A stretch of DNA of 64,000 nt, from contig NZ_JBANRJ010000001.1 of the NCBI RefSeq assembly GCF_037154075.1, positions 676,001 to 740,000 on the forward strand, written 5' to 3'. The DNA comes from Sphingobium aromaticiconvertens (GTDB taxonomy: Bacteria; Pseudomonadota; Alphaproteobacteria; Sphingomonadales; Sphingomonadaceae). The notes under the pieces were generated by a model. That model saw nothing but the letters and a program-made list of their open reading frames with translations. It was not told the origin of the DNA and made no database searches. The position numbers and the translations under genes were made by a program. Below, piece after piece: positions 15,917-25,230 of the stretch (its first letter is position 1; every line of letters starts with the position of its first letter).

Positions 15917-17068
15917 ATGGCAACACTGGCAGAACCCACAACCAATAAATTCCCGAAGATTACCGAAGAGGGTCTGGACGATCTGCGCAAGCGCATCGGC
16001 GTCAAGATCGAGAACACGGTCGAGCCCTGGAACTATGAAGCCACGCGCGACGCGATCCGCCACTATGCCCATGGCATCGGTGACGACAATCCGCTGTGGA
16101 CCGATCCTGACTATGCCGCGAAGACCAAATATGGCTCGATCGTCGCGCTGCCGAGCTTCATGTTCACGACCAGCCGCATCATTTCGGGCTATTGCGGGGG
16201 CCTGTCGGGCGTTCATGCCATGTGGGCGGGCGCTGACTGGACCTGGCACAAGCCGGTGCTGCGCAACGACACAATCCGCACCGAAGCCTATCTCAAGGAT
16301 CTGGTCGAGCATCAGACCAAGTTCGCCGGTCGTTCTTTCCAGCAGATCTACCATGTCGACTTCTTCAACCAGTCGGGTGACAAGGTTGCCGAGGGCGATA
16401 GCTGGGTATTCCGCACCGACCGCGACGAGGCCCGCGAGCGCGGCACCAAATACACCGAAGCCCGTGGCCGCGTGGAGCAGTACACCGAGGAAGAGCTGGC
16501 AGAGTTCACCCGCCTGTATCAGGAAGAGGAAGTGCGCGGTTCGACCCCCCGTTATTGGGAAGACGTCAAGGAAGGCGAACAGCTTCCCCGCATGATGAAG
16601 GGGCCGATGACCGTCACCGGCTTCATCTGCTATGCACAGGGTTGGGGTGGCCTTTATATCCGCGCCAACAAGCTGGCCAACCAGATGCAGCAGGCCCATC
16701 CCGGTCTGGGTATCCGCAATCGCTTCAATGTGCCTGACTGCCCCGAGCGCGTGCATTGGGACGAGGCGTTCGCTCTCGAAGTCGGCGCGCCTGGCGCCTA
16801 TGATTATGGTCCGGAGCGTTGCAGCTGGCTGACCCATCACATCACCAACTGGATTGGTGACGATGGCTTCCTGACCAAGAGCAAGTGCCAGATCCGCCGT
16901 CACAATCCCGATGGCGACGCGATCTACATCGACGGCACCGTCGTTCGCAAGTTCGAGGAAAACGGCAAGAAGTTCGTCGAAATCCGCCAGGAAGCGACGA
17001 CCCATCGTGGTGAGATGTCAGCGTTCGGCACCTCGATCGCCGAACTGCCCAGCAAGGCTGGCAAGTAA
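15917..17068 (+). CDS. MaoC-like enoyl-CoA hydratase with FAS1-like dehydratase N-domain
   Basis: This 383-residue protein has two hot-dog domains. The N-terminal half (about 20-180) resembles FAS1-like dehydratase/MaoC N domains (HYAHGIGDDNPLW, PSFMF). The C-terminal half (about 205-375) is a second hot-dog with DYGPERCSWLTHHITNW. Such proteins hydrate or dehydrate bulky enoyl-CoA or hydroxyacyl-CoA substrates. CAGGAG lies upstream of the ATG. It follows the acyl-CoA synthetase and is closed by a strong terminator, so the two genes form a short activation/hydration operon. Which domain is catalytic is unclear from sequence alone. Confidence 0.88.
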   Translation: MATLAEPTTNKFPKITEEGLDDLRKRIGVKIENTVEPWNYEATRDAIRHYAHGIGDDNPLWTDPDYAAKTKYGSIVALPSFMFTTSRIISGYCGGLSGVHAMWAGADWTWHKPVLRNDTIRTEAYLKDLVEHQTKFAGRSFQQIYHVDFFNQSGDKVAEGDSWVFRTDRDEARERGTKYTEARGRVEQYTEEELAEFTRLYQEEEVRGSTPRYWEDVKEGEQLPRMMKGPMTVTGFICYAQGWGGLYIRANKLANQMQQAHPGLGIRNRFNVPDCPERVHWDEAFALEVGAPGAYDYGPERCSWLTHHITNWIGDDGFLTKSKCQIRRHNPDGDAIYIDGTVVRKFEENGKKFVEIRQEATTHRGEMSAFGTSIAELPSKAGK

Positions 17069-17074
17069 AAGGGG

Positions 17075-17101
17075 AGGGGGCTGCGCGATGCGTAGCCCCC
17101 T
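17075..17101 (+). terminator. Rho-independent terminator
   Basis: AGGGGGCT (17075-17082) pairs with AGCCCCCT (17094-17101), with extra inner pairs, and is followed by TTTTCCGCTTTT. It lies 6 bp after the MaoC stop codon and ends the ligase-MaoC operon. Confidence 0.85.
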
Positions 17102-17149
17102 TTTCCGCTTTTGCCGTCGGAGTGACGGGACGGGGCTGATGCACGACCT

Positions 17150-18364
17150 ATGACAGACGCTCCATCCGCCCCCTGGCCCGGCCCCCTTTCGGATGTCCGC
17201 GTGCTGGATTTTACGCGTGTGCTGGCGGGACCAGCCGCGTCGCTGGCGCTGGCCGATCTGGGTGCGGAAGTCATCAAGGTGGAGCCGCCGGGGACGGGCG
17301 ACGAAACCCGCACCTTCCCGCCGCTGCGCGATGGCGAGAGCCATTATTTCCTGAGCGTCAATCGCGGCAAGAAAAGCATCGTCATCGACCTCAAAACCGA
17401 GGCAGGCGTGGCGCTGGTCCGCGATCTGGCCTGCCAGTGCGACATTGTCGTCGAAAATTACCGGCCCGGCGTGATGGACCGGCTGGGCCTTGGCTATGAC
17501 GCGCTGTCGGCGCTGCATCCGGGCCTGATCTATTGCGCGATTTCCGGTTTTGGCATGACCGGGCCGCTTAAGGACCGGCCGTCCTTCGACATCGTGCTTC
17601 AGGCGATGTCGGGCGCGCTCAGCGTCAATGGCGAACCGGGCGGGTTGCCCACGAAACTGGGAATACCGCTGGGCGACCTGATCGGCGGGATCAACGGGCC
17701 GATCGCGATCCTTGCGGCCCTGCACGAACGGCATGCGACCGGGCGCGGGCGGCTGATCGACATCAGCCTGATGGACGGGATGATCGGGATGCTGGGCTAT
17801 CTGGCGCAACTCTCCTTCTTCACCGGCGAAGACCCCACGCCGCAAGGGTCGCAGCATCCCAATCTGGTGCCCTATGGCACGTTCCCCGCACGCGACGGGT
17901 CGATCGTGGTCGCCTGCCTCACCAACGCTTTCTGGGGTCGCATTTGTGCGGCGCTGGGGCGGCTCGAACTGACGAGCGATCCGCGGTTCGACACGATCGA
18001 AAAGCGGCGCGATCAGCGGGAGGCGGTCAATGCGCTGCTGTCCGACTTTACCCGCGCGCAGACGGTGGAAGCGTTGGCCACTCTGTTTGCTGCGCATCAG
18101 GTGCCACACGCCCCGATCCTGGGCATAAGCCAGGCGTTGGCCCAACCGCAGGCGGTGGCGCGCGAAATGGTGGTGGAAACCGATCACAAGACGCTGGGGA
18201 AAATCCCGATCGTCAATCGGCCCTTCCGCTTTGCCGATCAGGTGCAGCCGGTGCCGAGCGCGCCGCCTGTGCTGGGCGAGCATAGCGAGGCGATCCTGTC
18301 CGACCTGCTGGGCCTGGACGCCGCCGCCATCGCGAAGCTGCGCGCCGACAAGATCGTCGCCTGA
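17150..18364 (+). CDS. Class III (CaiB/BaiF) CoA transferase
   Basis: This 404-residue protein transfers CoA between acids. It has the N-terminal Rossmann segment (RVLDFTRVLAGPAASLALADLG, read in parts, 17-38), EVIKVEPPGTGD and NRGKKSIVIDL. The catalytic Asp is Asp176 (GDLIGG). Length and domain order are normal for the family, unlike the transferase at 53528. It is separated from the MaoC gene by a terminator and precedes an SDR by 97 bp. It probably activates or recycles an acid intermediate without ATP. Confidence 0.93.
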   Translation: MTDAPSAPWPGPLSDVRVLDFTRVLAGPAASLALADLGAEVIKVEPPGTGDETRTFPPLRDGESHYFLSVNRGKKSIVIDLKTEAGVALVRDLACQCDIVVENYRPGVMDRLGLGYDALSALHPGLIYCAISGFGMTGPLKDRPSFDIVLQAMSGALSVNGEPGGLPTKLGIPLGDLIGGINGPIAILAALHERHATGRGRLIDISLMDGMIGMLGYLAQLSFFTGEDPTPQGSQHPNLVPYGTFPARDGSIVVACLTNAFWGRICAALGRLELTSDPRFDTIEKRRDQREAVNALLSDFTRAQTVEALATLFAAHQVPHAPILGISQALAQPQAVAREMVVETDHKTLGKIPIVNRPFRFADQVQPVPSAPPVLGEHSEAILSDLLGLDAAAIAKLRADKIVA

Positions 18365-18461
18365 GACGTCGCCCACGCGATACTGCGGGAGCGGGGATAG
18401 GGAATGGGCGCAAGCGGCGCTACATCCTGTGCGTAATCAGAACAGGCAAGAGGAGCACGCA

Positions 18462-19385
18462 ATGGCGGAGTGGCGGTTTGACGATCGCGTGGCGGTGATC
18501 ACCGGCGCGGGACGCGGGCTGGGGCGGGCCTATGCGCTGCTGCTGGCGTCACGCGGCGCGAAGGTAGTCGTCAACGATCCAGGTGTTGGCATGGGTGGCG
18601 AAGGCATTGATGCAGGTCCTGCCGAAGACGTGGTGCGCGAGATTCGCGATGCGGGCGGGCAGGCGGTCGCCTCCACCGCATCGGTCGCCACGGCCCAGGG
18701 GGGGCAGGCGATCATTGATGCGGCGCTCGACACGTTCGGGCGGATCGACATTCTCATCCACAATGCCGGGATCGTGCGGCGTGGGTCGCTCAGCGAACTC
18801 AGCTATGCGGATTTCGAGACGGTGCTGGACGTGCATCTGCGCGGCGCCTTCCATGTCGTGCGCCCGGCCTTCCCGCATATGTGCGCGGCAGGCTATGGGC
18901 GCATCGTCCTTACCGGCTCCATCAACGGCCTCTACGGCAATGAGAATGTGGTGAATTACAGCGTCGCCAAGGCCGGGATGATCGGCCTGTCCAACGTCGC
19001 CGCGATCGAGGGGGCGGCGCATGGGGTGAAGAGCAACCTGATCCTGCCCGGCGCGGTGACGCGCATGGCCGAGGGACTCGACACCAGCGCCTATCCGCCG
19101 ATGGACCCCGAGCTGGTGGCCCCTGCCGTCGGCTGGCTGGCGCATGAGAATTGCTCGATCAGTGGGGAGATGCTGATCTCCATGGCCGGTCGGGTTGCGC
19201 GCGCCTATGTCGCCGAAACGCAGGGCGTTTTTCGTCCGTCCTGGACCATCGAGCAGATGGACGAGCAGATGGCGGCGATCCGCGACACCGATGACGCGCT
19301 GCTCTTCCCGCCCGCGCCGACCGGCCATATCGACCATCTGCGCCACAGTTTCGCGATGGCGAGCAAAGGGCTTGGTAAAGTTTAG
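18462..19385 (+). CDS. SDR, multifunctional-enzyme-type 3-hydroxyacyl-CoA dehydrogenase-like
   Basis: This 307-residue SDR resembles the dehydrogenase domain of peroxisomal multifunctional enzyme type 2. It starts WRFDDRVAVITGAGRGLGRAYALLLASRG (read in parts), with TGAGRGLG near 15-22, a characteristic VVNDPGVGMGGEG stretch, HNAG and the Tyr/Lys pair YSVAK. The ATG at 18462 has AGAGGAG upstream. It probably oxidises a (3R)-hydroxyacyl-CoA made by a MaoC-type hydratase such as the one at 15917. The stop overlaps the convergent NTF2-like gene by 4 bp. Confidence 0.92.
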   Translation: MAEWRFDDRVAVITGAGRGLGRAYALLLASRGAKVVVNDPGVGMGGEGIDAGPAEDVVREIRDAGGQAVASTASVATAQGGQAIIDAALDTFGRIDILIHNAGIVRRGSLSELSYADFETVLDVHLRGAFHVVRPAFPHMCAAGYGRIVLTGSINGLYGNENVVNYSVAKAGMIGLSNVAAIEGAAHGVKSNLILPGAVTRMAEGLDTSAYPPMDPELVAPAVGWLAHENCSISGEMLISMAGRVARAYVAETQGVFRPSWTIEQMDEQMAAIRDTDDALLFPPAPTGHIDHLRHSFAMASKGLGKV

Positions 19386-19789
19386 GGGCCTTTGCGGGCC
19401 ATGGCCGCCTGGATCAGCGGGCGGATTTTTTCCTGCACGGGCGTGGGATCGAAATGCTCCGCGACCGACGCGATGCGCCCGTCGCGCAGGCGCAGGATGA
19501 AGACATAACGATTCGCGAACGGCTCGCCATTGACGAGTGTGCCGTGGGAGCGGACCTCCGCCGCGACCCGGTCGTCCTGCGCCGTCAGTGACTCCACCGT
19601 GAAGCTGAGGCCGCCGTCGAATAGTGTGCCAAGCATGGCGACGCCGCGCTGATACGATGTCTTTTCGGACGCCACGCCTGACGAAGTAGTCCAGGCAGTC
19701 ATGTCCGGCGTCAGCAACGTATCGGGCAAATCAGCGGCTGACAGGGCGGCAAAAAAGCTTCGTGCGATCGTGTGGGCGTCCTGTGTCAT
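19382..19789 (-). CDS. NTF2/SnoaL-like protein
   Basis: This 135-residue single-domain cone-shaped (NTF2-like) protein starts with a helix AHTIARSFFAALSAADL and has the typical pattern SFTVESLTAQDDRVAAEV and RYVFILRLRDGRIASVAEHFD. Members include polyketide cyclases, steroid isomerase-like enzymes and simple binding proteins. It is the last gene of a five-gene minus-strand operon, 4 bp after a sulfotransferase-like gene. Catalytic residues cannot be assigned; isomerase or dehydratase activity on a ketone is possible. Confidence 0.85.
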   Translation of the reverse strand: MTQDAHTIARSFFAALSAADLPDTLLTPDMTAWTTSSGVASEKTSYQRGVAMLGTLFDGGLSFTVESLTAQDDRVAAEVRSHGTLVNGEPFANRYVFILRLRDGRIASVAEHFDPTPVQEKIRPLIQAAMARKGP

Positions 19790-19793
19790 GGGG

Positions 19794-20957
19794 TCACGCC
19801 TTGCATGGGATGGAGAAACGGTCGGTATAGTCGCGGAAATGCGCGTGGACCTGTTTACGGTTCAGACCGTAATCCTCAAGGCTATAGCTGTGCTTGCCAT
19901 GCTTGCCCTGCGGGTTGTCGTCAAGGAACGCCTGCATCGATGCCTGGGTTTGCGCGGTGAAGGGTTCGTCGAAGCGGGCGTAAAGCCGCCGCATTTCCCC
20001 GATCGGATCGCGTAGCTGATCGGCATATTGTATGTCGTGGATCGAATCCTGCCCATGTTTCTCGCGATAGGCGGCCATGCGCGCGATCATCAGGTCAAAG
20101 GTCTGAAGGAGCGACTGGCCGATCTCCACTGGATCGACGTCGGCGCTGAACATCTTGCGGACATTATGGACAAGGCTGCACGCGGACCCCACGACATCGG
20201 CAGGATCGCGATGGGTCATGACCAGCTGGGCATCGGGATAGACGGTCCTCAGGTCATCCAGATAGAGCGGATGCCACGGATTTTTGAGCGTCCAGCGCCC
20301 GTCATTTTCGGCCTGAAGCAGTTGCAGCAGACGTTTGTGATAGCGGAAGGCGGGCAGGTAGCTCGTCTCGAAAAACCACTTCCGATAGCTGGGAATATGC
20401 AGCACCGAATCATAATATTGGGCGCAGAAGGACGGGGACATCGCAAACTGGCATTCGGTCGGGCTGTCGGCGTCCTCATGATGGATTGCCGAAATATGCG
20501 GCGCATATTTAAGCGACATGTTAAGCCGCTCCTGCTCGGCCACATAGCGCGGATCGCTACGCAGCGTTCCGGCTGCGGCGGGCGGCGCGGAGGCAAAGGC
20601 TTCCCAGCGGAGCAGGCTGCGGCGGGTCGGATCCGCGTTCAGCAGGTTTATGGTCAGCGTCGTGCCGGTGCGCGGCAGGCCGAAGACGAACATCGGTTTT
20701 TCGATTGGTCGCTCCAGCAATTCGGGATGGCGGGCAAGCCAATCCTCAACCTGTAGCCGGTTGGCGAGGGTCGCGGTGATCATCTGCGCCCAGCGGTCCT
20801 GCGCCGCCTCGGTCAGTTTTGCTTCATGATTGATGCTGTCGACCAGTATCTGCAGTCCCTCAAGGATGTTCTCGTCACCCACGCTGGAAAGCCCGGTCTG
20901 AGCGCGGGCGGCGGTGAGCAGGGCGTCGGCGTCAAGCCTGGCCAATGTGGTTGTCAT
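19794..20957 (-). CDS. Sulfotransferase family protein
   Basis: This 387-residue protein has the PAPS-binding P-loop GLPRTGTT (93-100) after an N-terminal helical region, and a later MTHRDPADVVGS segment typical of the 3'-phosphate-binding Arg/Ser. These support sulfate transfer from PAPS to an alcohol or phenol. Many bacterial members have no known substrate. It lies between an alkylsulfatase-like MBL gene and an NTF2-like gene. A second homologue at 25231 shares the N-terminal layout and the C-terminal ...DNPQGKHGKHSY/DANPQGKFGKHDY motif, so the two are paralogues. Confidence 0.88.
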   Translation of the reverse strand: MTTTLARLDADALLTAARAQTGLSSVGDENILEGLQILVDSINHEAKLTEAAQDRWAQMITATLANRLQVEDWLARHPELLERPIEKPMFVFGLPRTGTTLTINLLNADPTRRSLLRWEAFASAPPAAAGTLRSDPRYVAEQERLNMSLKYAPHISAIHHEDADSPTECQFAMSPSFCAQYYDSVLHIPSYRKWFFETSYLPAFRYHKRLLQLLQAENDGRWTLKNPWHPLYLDDLRTVYPDAQLVMTHRDPADVVGSACSLVHNVRKMFSADVDPVEIGQSLLQTFDLMIARMAAYREKHGQDSIHDIQYADQLRDPIGEMRRLYARFDEPFTAQTQASMQAFLDDNPQGKHGKHSYSLEDYGLNRKQVHAHFRDYTDRFSIPCKA

Positions 20958-20992
20958 GATCCTCTTTCCTTATTTCTTATGCTCTTGCAGCA

Positions 20993-22249
20993 TCAGGCTG
21001 CTGACAGCCGCTTTTCGGCGTCGGCGATTTCAGCCTTCAGCCACATGGTTTCGGACAGATTGGTGCCGCCGCTCAGCGCCAGCAGATGTTCGTGCGCGGC
21101 CTTGCGGACCGTCAACGACGCGGCGTGGGCTGGGGCGGCATCAAGCGCGATGTCAGTGAGGTGGATGGCTTCGAGCGCGCGTCCTGCCTCGACATGGGTC
21201 TTGGCCCGTGTGGCGAGGGCGTCCGCGCCCCCCGCCAGTTCGGCAAGGTCGCCATTCACCGCCGAACGCGGCACGCCGTAAAGCGCGGTGGTGCCGTCCT
21301 CATAATGGAACCAGCCCGCATTCTCCTCCCAGATGGCGCGAACCACCCAGGACGTCTTGCCGTGAAATTCGCCGATCCTGAGGGGGTCGGGCAGGGCGAT
21401 TTCGCGCATCAATTGCTGCACGCTTTTGCCTTCATTCATGCCCGCGATCGTCTCGTGCTCAATATAGGAGACGGCGGCGTGCATGGCGTGGAGATCAGCG
21501 CGGATTGTCTCGGCCCCCCGGATCGGTTCGCCATGGCCGGTAATGACAAGGTCCGGTGACAGCGCGCGGATCTGTTCGACCGACTGGAGATAGGCGCGCA
21601 CCAGCCGGGGCCGATCGCCGCGCATCGTCACCAGATTGGGCATGGCGCGCCACACCGGGCCGAACAGGTTGCCGGTAAAGACGATGCGGTCCTGCGGCAT
21701 CCAGACGAAGACCGAGCAGAGCGCTTCGCCGCCGGGGGTTTTGACCACCTCGAACTGGCGGCCACCCTGTTCGAAGGCGTAAGTTTGCGACACTTCGATG
21801 TCGGGTTTGATAACCGGCGGCTTCGGCGGTGGGCCGTCGCGCCGGGTCATCGACGCCCAGAGCTTGCCTGAGCGGCGGCCGAGAAAGGGCGCGAGCCGGT
21901 CGAAAAAATTGGCGGTGTCGGTAAAGCCAGCGCCGGTGATGATCTGCGTCCCCGGCTCCTGCTGATCGGGCAGCGCGCCATAATGGTCGGCGTGGCTTTG
22001 GGTGACGATGATATGTTTGAGCGGCCCGGTGCGCTGCGGGGCGAACAGCCCCTTGTTGCGCGCGCCATTCCCCAGGAAGCCGGTGTTGACCAGCAGGTCG
22101 CCGTCGGCGGTCGTTACCAGATAGGCGTTGGAAATATCCTTCACCATGAAGATGCCGTCGGCGATCTTTTCGGCGCTGGTCTGGCCTTCGCCGGCCATGA
22201 CGAGAGCGCCCAGCGGTGTTTGGGCTGGGGTTTGGGGTTTCTCGCTCAT
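20993..22249 (-). CDS. MBL-fold hydrolase related to linear alkylsulfatases
   Basis: This 418-residue protein has an MBL domain, then a helical dimerisation segment with HYEDGTTALYGVP, the arrangement of SdsA1/BDS1 alkylsulfatases. The metal motif is TQSHADH: Gln84 replaces the first His, and His86, Asp88 and His89 remain. Glu175 (GGEA) and His239 (TGHGEP) are further candidate ligands. A second Glu that I recall from SdsA1 appears to be Asn194. The protein is shorter than SdsA1 and apparently lacks its C-terminal sterol-carrier domain and signal peptide. It starts inside the ADH stop region (4-bp overlap). Hydrolysis of a sulfate ester or an acyl/lactone bond is possible. Confidence 0.85.
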   Translation of the reverse strand: MSEKPQTPAQTPLGALVMAGEGQTSAEKIADGIFMVKDISNAYLVTTADGDLLVNTGFLGNGARNKGLFAPQRTGPLKHIIVTQSHADHYGALPDQQEPGTQIITGAGFTDTANFFDRLAPFLGRRSGKLWASMTRRDGPPPKPPVIKPDIEVSQTYAFEQGGRQFEVVKTPGGEALCSVFVWMPQDRIVFTGNLFGPVWRAMPNLVTMRGDRPRLVRAYLQSVEQIRALSPDLVITGHGEPIRGAETIRADLHAMHAAVSYIEHETIAGMNEGKSVQQLMREIALPDPLRIGEFHGKTSWVVRAIWEENAGWFHYEDGTTALYGVPRSAVNGDLAELAGGADALATRAKTHVEAGRALEAIHLTDIALDAAPAHAASLTVRKAAHEHLLALSGGTNLSETMWLKAEIADAEKRLSAA

Positions 22250-23259
22250 AGGGCAGCTCCCTCAAATTCGATCATGACCTTGGCCGATTGCGGCTTTGCG
22301 GCGATATCCAGCCCTTCGATCACCCGGTCGAAGGGCAGTTTGTGGCTGATGAGCGCCGCGATCTTGTCCTTCAGGCGCGGCATGGCGGCGATCACGTCGG
22401 GCATTTCGGTCGGATAACCAACCGCCGTGGTGATGGTCATTTCCGTGGTCAGCATCGGTCCGGCGGGCAGTTCGATGGGCTTCATATAGGCGGCGGTGAT
22501 GACGTGGCGGGCGTGTGTTTTGGCCAGCGTCACGACGTCGCGCAGGATGGAGGGCGCGCCCGCCGCGTCGATAAAGGCGTCGGTTTGCGATTTCTCCCGT
22601 CCGAAGACCGTGACTGTACCGTGGATTTCCTTGATCCGCGCGATCGTATCTTCCTGCGCCGGGTTGACCGTGTGGGCGCCCAATGCGCGGGCGCGCTCCA
22701 GTCGTTCCTCTGCCAGATCGAGCGCGATCACGTCCTTGCAGCCGCGATCAATGGCCCACAGGATCATGCCAAGGCCGATCGGGCCACAGCCGAAGATGAC
22801 GACCCGGTCGCCTGCTTTCGCCTGCGCCCGGTTGACGCCGTGCATCGCCACCGACAGCGGTTCGCACATCGCCGCGACGTCATAAGGGATGCCTGCGGGT
22901 ATTGGCAGCAAGCTGTCACCCAGACGCGCGTCGCGGACCAGCAGTTCCTCGGTAAAGGCGCCTTCCGGGCCGCCGCTGCCGATATAGCTGGGGGTCATCA
23001 TCGGGTTGATGATGACGCTCTGGCCGACACTGACACCTGCGACATCGCTGCCGACGATCAGGATTTCGCCCGCGCCCTCATGGCCCAACGCCGTCAGCTT
23101 GCCGGGGCCGGGGATGCCGCCATTCTTGATATAGGACAGGTCGCTGCCGCAGATGCCGCAGGCCTTCATCTTGACGACCACGTCCTTCGGGCCGGGTTCC
23201 GGTCGTTCATAGGGGTCGAGCCGAACGTCGTTCACGTCATGGATGTTGAGAAGGCGCAT
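22246..23259 (-). CDS. Zinc-dependent alcohol dehydrogenase (MDR family)
   Basis: This 337-residue medium-chain dehydrogenase has catalytic zinc ligands Cys37 (CGICGSD) and His60-Glu61 (GHEGAG), plus the Rossmann motif GCGPIGLG. The four-cysteine structural zinc lobe is missing; that region reads NPMMTPSYIGSGGPEG. It starts 21 bp after the SDR at 23281 and overlaps the MBL gene by 4 bp, so it is in the same operon. It should oxidise an alcohol or reduce a carbonyl with NAD(P). Confidence 0.92.
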   Translation of the reverse strand: MRLLNIHDVNDVRLDPYERPEPGPKDVVVKMKACGICGSDLSYIKNGGIPGPGKLTALGHEGAGEILIVGSDVAGVSVGQSVIINPMMTPSYIGSGGPEGAFTEELLVRDARLGDSLLPIPAGIPYDVAAMCEPLSVAMHGVNRAQAKAGDRVVIFGCGPIGLGMILWAIDRGCKDVIALDLAEERLERARALGAHTVNPAQEDTIARIKEIHGTVTVFGREKSQTDAFIDAAGAPSILRDVVTLAKTHARHVITAAYMKPIELPAGPMLTTEMTITTAVGYPTEMPDVIAAMPRLKDKIAALISHKLPFDRVIEGLDIAAKPQSAKVMIEFEGAAL

Positions 23260-23280
23260 GGGTTCAAGTCCTTCCGGTCA

Positions 23281-24105
23281 TCAAAAAGCGTAGGGCGGAT
23301 AGATCAGGCTGCCGCCGTCGATGACGATCGTGTCCCCCGAATGATATTGCGAGGCGTCGCTGCACAGATAGGCACCGATGCCCTCAAAATCCTCAATCTT
23401 GCCGGGCCGATGTATGGGCGTCTTGGCCGAGAAATGGGCGTCGACCGCAGCCATGCGTACCTTCATTTCCTCGCTCATATCATCCTGGCCGCCGCCGATG
23501 CCGGTCTTGATATAGCCGGGCGCGATTGAATTGGCGCGGATCTCGAACTTGCCCAGTTCCGCCGCCATGCCGCGCATGACCGCGCCCATGCCGCCCTTGG
23601 ACGCGGCATAATTGTTGATCCCCGATATGCCGTGGAACATCGACAGGCTGCCGCAATAGACGAGGCTGCCGCCCGGTTCGCCCCCCTCTGCGCGGGCGAC
23701 CATCGCCTTTGCACCTTCGCGCAGGGTGAAGAAGGCGCCGTGGAGGTTGACGGCCAGCAGGTCATGCCATTCCTGCGCGTCCAGTGTCAGGACCGACCGG
23801 CTTTTCGATGCGCGGCCCGAATTGGCGAAGACGCAATCGAGGCGACCGAAATCGGCCAGCAGCTTGGCGTAGCCATCGACGATGGCCTCTTCCGACGACA
23901 CATCGACGGCATAGGTTTCGACTCGTTTGGCGCCAGCGGCCAGAAGATCCTTTTTCGCCGCCGCATTCTTGTCCGCGTTGCGCGCCCAGATGGCGATGTC
24001 GCCGCCCATTTTCGCGACGCCGCGCGCAAAGCCCAGGCCGATGCCGCCATTGCCGCCCGTTACCAACGTAACTTTGCCCGTGCAGTCGAAAAGACCCTTT
24101 GTCAT
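23281..24105 (-). CDS. SDR family oxidoreductase
   Basis: This 274-residue classical SDR has TGGNGGIGLG near the N-terminus, the NSG version of the NAG motif and YAASK with an upstream catalytic Ser (YCGSLSMFHG). Start choice: GGAGAG lies 5 bp before the ATG at 24105; ATGs at 24108 and 24126 are in frame. It is the first gene of the five-gene minus operon (SDR, ADH, MBL, sulfotransferase, NTF2-like) and is divergent from the AraC gene at 24231. The 125-bp gap should hold both promoters. Confidence 0.9.
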   Translation of the reverse strand: MTKGLFDCTGKVTLVTGGNGGIGLGFARGVAKMGGDIAIWARNADKNAAAKKDLLAAGAKRVETYAVDVSSEEAIVDGYAKLLADFGRLDCVFANSGRASKSRSVLTLDAQEWHDLLAVNLHGAFFTLREGAKAMVARAEGGEPGGSLVYCGSLSMFHGISGINNYAASKGGMGAVMRGMAAELGKFEIRANSIAPGYIKTGIGGGQDDMSEEMKVRMAAVDAHFSAKTPIHRPGKIEDFEGIGAYLCSDASQYHSGDTIVIDGGSLIYPPYAF

Positions 24106-24230
24106 CATTCTCTCCAGTTCCGCCATCTGCCTGATGGTCGTGCCTAAGGCTTAACTGTCTGCCAGTGCGGACCGGGTCGCAATTGACGAGGCTATAGAAA
24201 TCAAGCCATATTACGGCAATAAGGACACAG

Positions 24231-25115
24231 ATGAGAGGCGTGAGCATGCCAGCGGAGAGCTATGCGGACTCGGTGTACGAGGCGGAGCTATCGGTCGGCA
24301 TGGCGACGGCGCGAATCATGCGGCTGCATCTCGACAAGCCGACCAATCGCATCTTTCGCCGCGACACCCATTATTGGCTGGATCTGTGCCTGACGCCCCG
24401 GCCGGAAAAGGCGCGCGGCTGTTATAGCGATCGCTGGGGACCACATCGGTTCGAGCGATTGGGCGAAATCTTCCTCGTGCCGCCGGGCGAGGCGCTGCAT
24501 TTGCGGAGCGACCGGGGTGGCAATCAGGCGTCGATCATCTGCGAGATCGACGCCCTGGCGATCGACCGCTGGCTGGATGGCGGCATCGAATGGACCGATC
24601 AGCGGCTGGCGGCGGGGCTGGATATTACCCATCCCTATATGCGGTCCTGCCTGTTTCGTCTGGCGCAGGAGGTGAGCCGTCCCGGTCCCGGTAGCGAGGT
24701 GCTGGTGGAGATGATCACGGGGCAGTTGGCGATCGAGGTCGCGCGCTATTGCCAGGCGATTGCCGAAGGGCCGATCACCGGGGGCCTTGCGTCGTGGCGA
24801 TTGCGGTTGATCGACGAACGGCTCCAACAACTGGGTGTAGCGCCCTCGCTGGAGGAGTTGGCGGTGCTGTGTGCGCTGTCGCCACGTCAGTTGACGCGCG
24901 GCTTTCGCGCGAGCCGGGGCTGCTCCATTGGCGACCATATCGCCCAGATGCGGATCGATCTGGCCAAGCGAATGCTGGGCAGCGAGGAGAATATCAAGGC
25001 GATCGCCTTCTCTCTGGGCTTTGCCTCCCCCTCCAGTTTTGCCTTCGCCTTTCGTCGCGCGACCGGGGCCACGCCCAGCCAGTTTCGCCAGCGGCAGTTG
25101 CATCAATTGCGTTGA
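24231..25115 (+). CDS. AraC family transcriptional regulator
   Basis: This 294-residue activator has an N-terminal sensor domain (about 15-175, similar to the AraC-binding-like region of AlkR/FeaR regulators) and two helix-turn-helix motifs at the C-terminus (about 195-290): SLEELAVLCALSPRQLTRGF and IKAIAFSLGFASPSSFAFAF. The start may be ATG 24231 or ATG 24246. It is divergent from the SDR-sulfotransferase operon and upstream of the second sulfotransferase, so it may control both. Confidence 0.92.
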   Translation: MRGVSMPAESYADSVYEAELSVGMATARIMRLHLDKPTNRIFRRDTHYWLDLCLTPRPEKARGCYSDRWGPHRFERLGEIFLVPPGEALHLRSDRGGNQASIICEIDALAIDRWLDGGIEWTDQRLAAGLDITHPYMRSCLFRLAQEVSRPGPGSEVLVEMITGQLAIEVARYCQAIAEGPITGGLASWRLRLIDERLQQLGVAPSLEELAVLCALSPRQLTRGFRASRGCSIGDHIAQMRIDLAKRMLGSEENIKAIAFSLGFASPSSFAFAFRRATGATPSQFRQRQLHQLR

Positions 25116-25230
25116 AGGTGTTGTGGCCTGTTGTCGATGATCCGGCCCGATCGCTGCATATATCGCGATTGGCGGGCGGGTTGGCGCTGCTCATGATGAC
25201 CGCAAAAATAGCGCCATCAGGAGAAACAGG

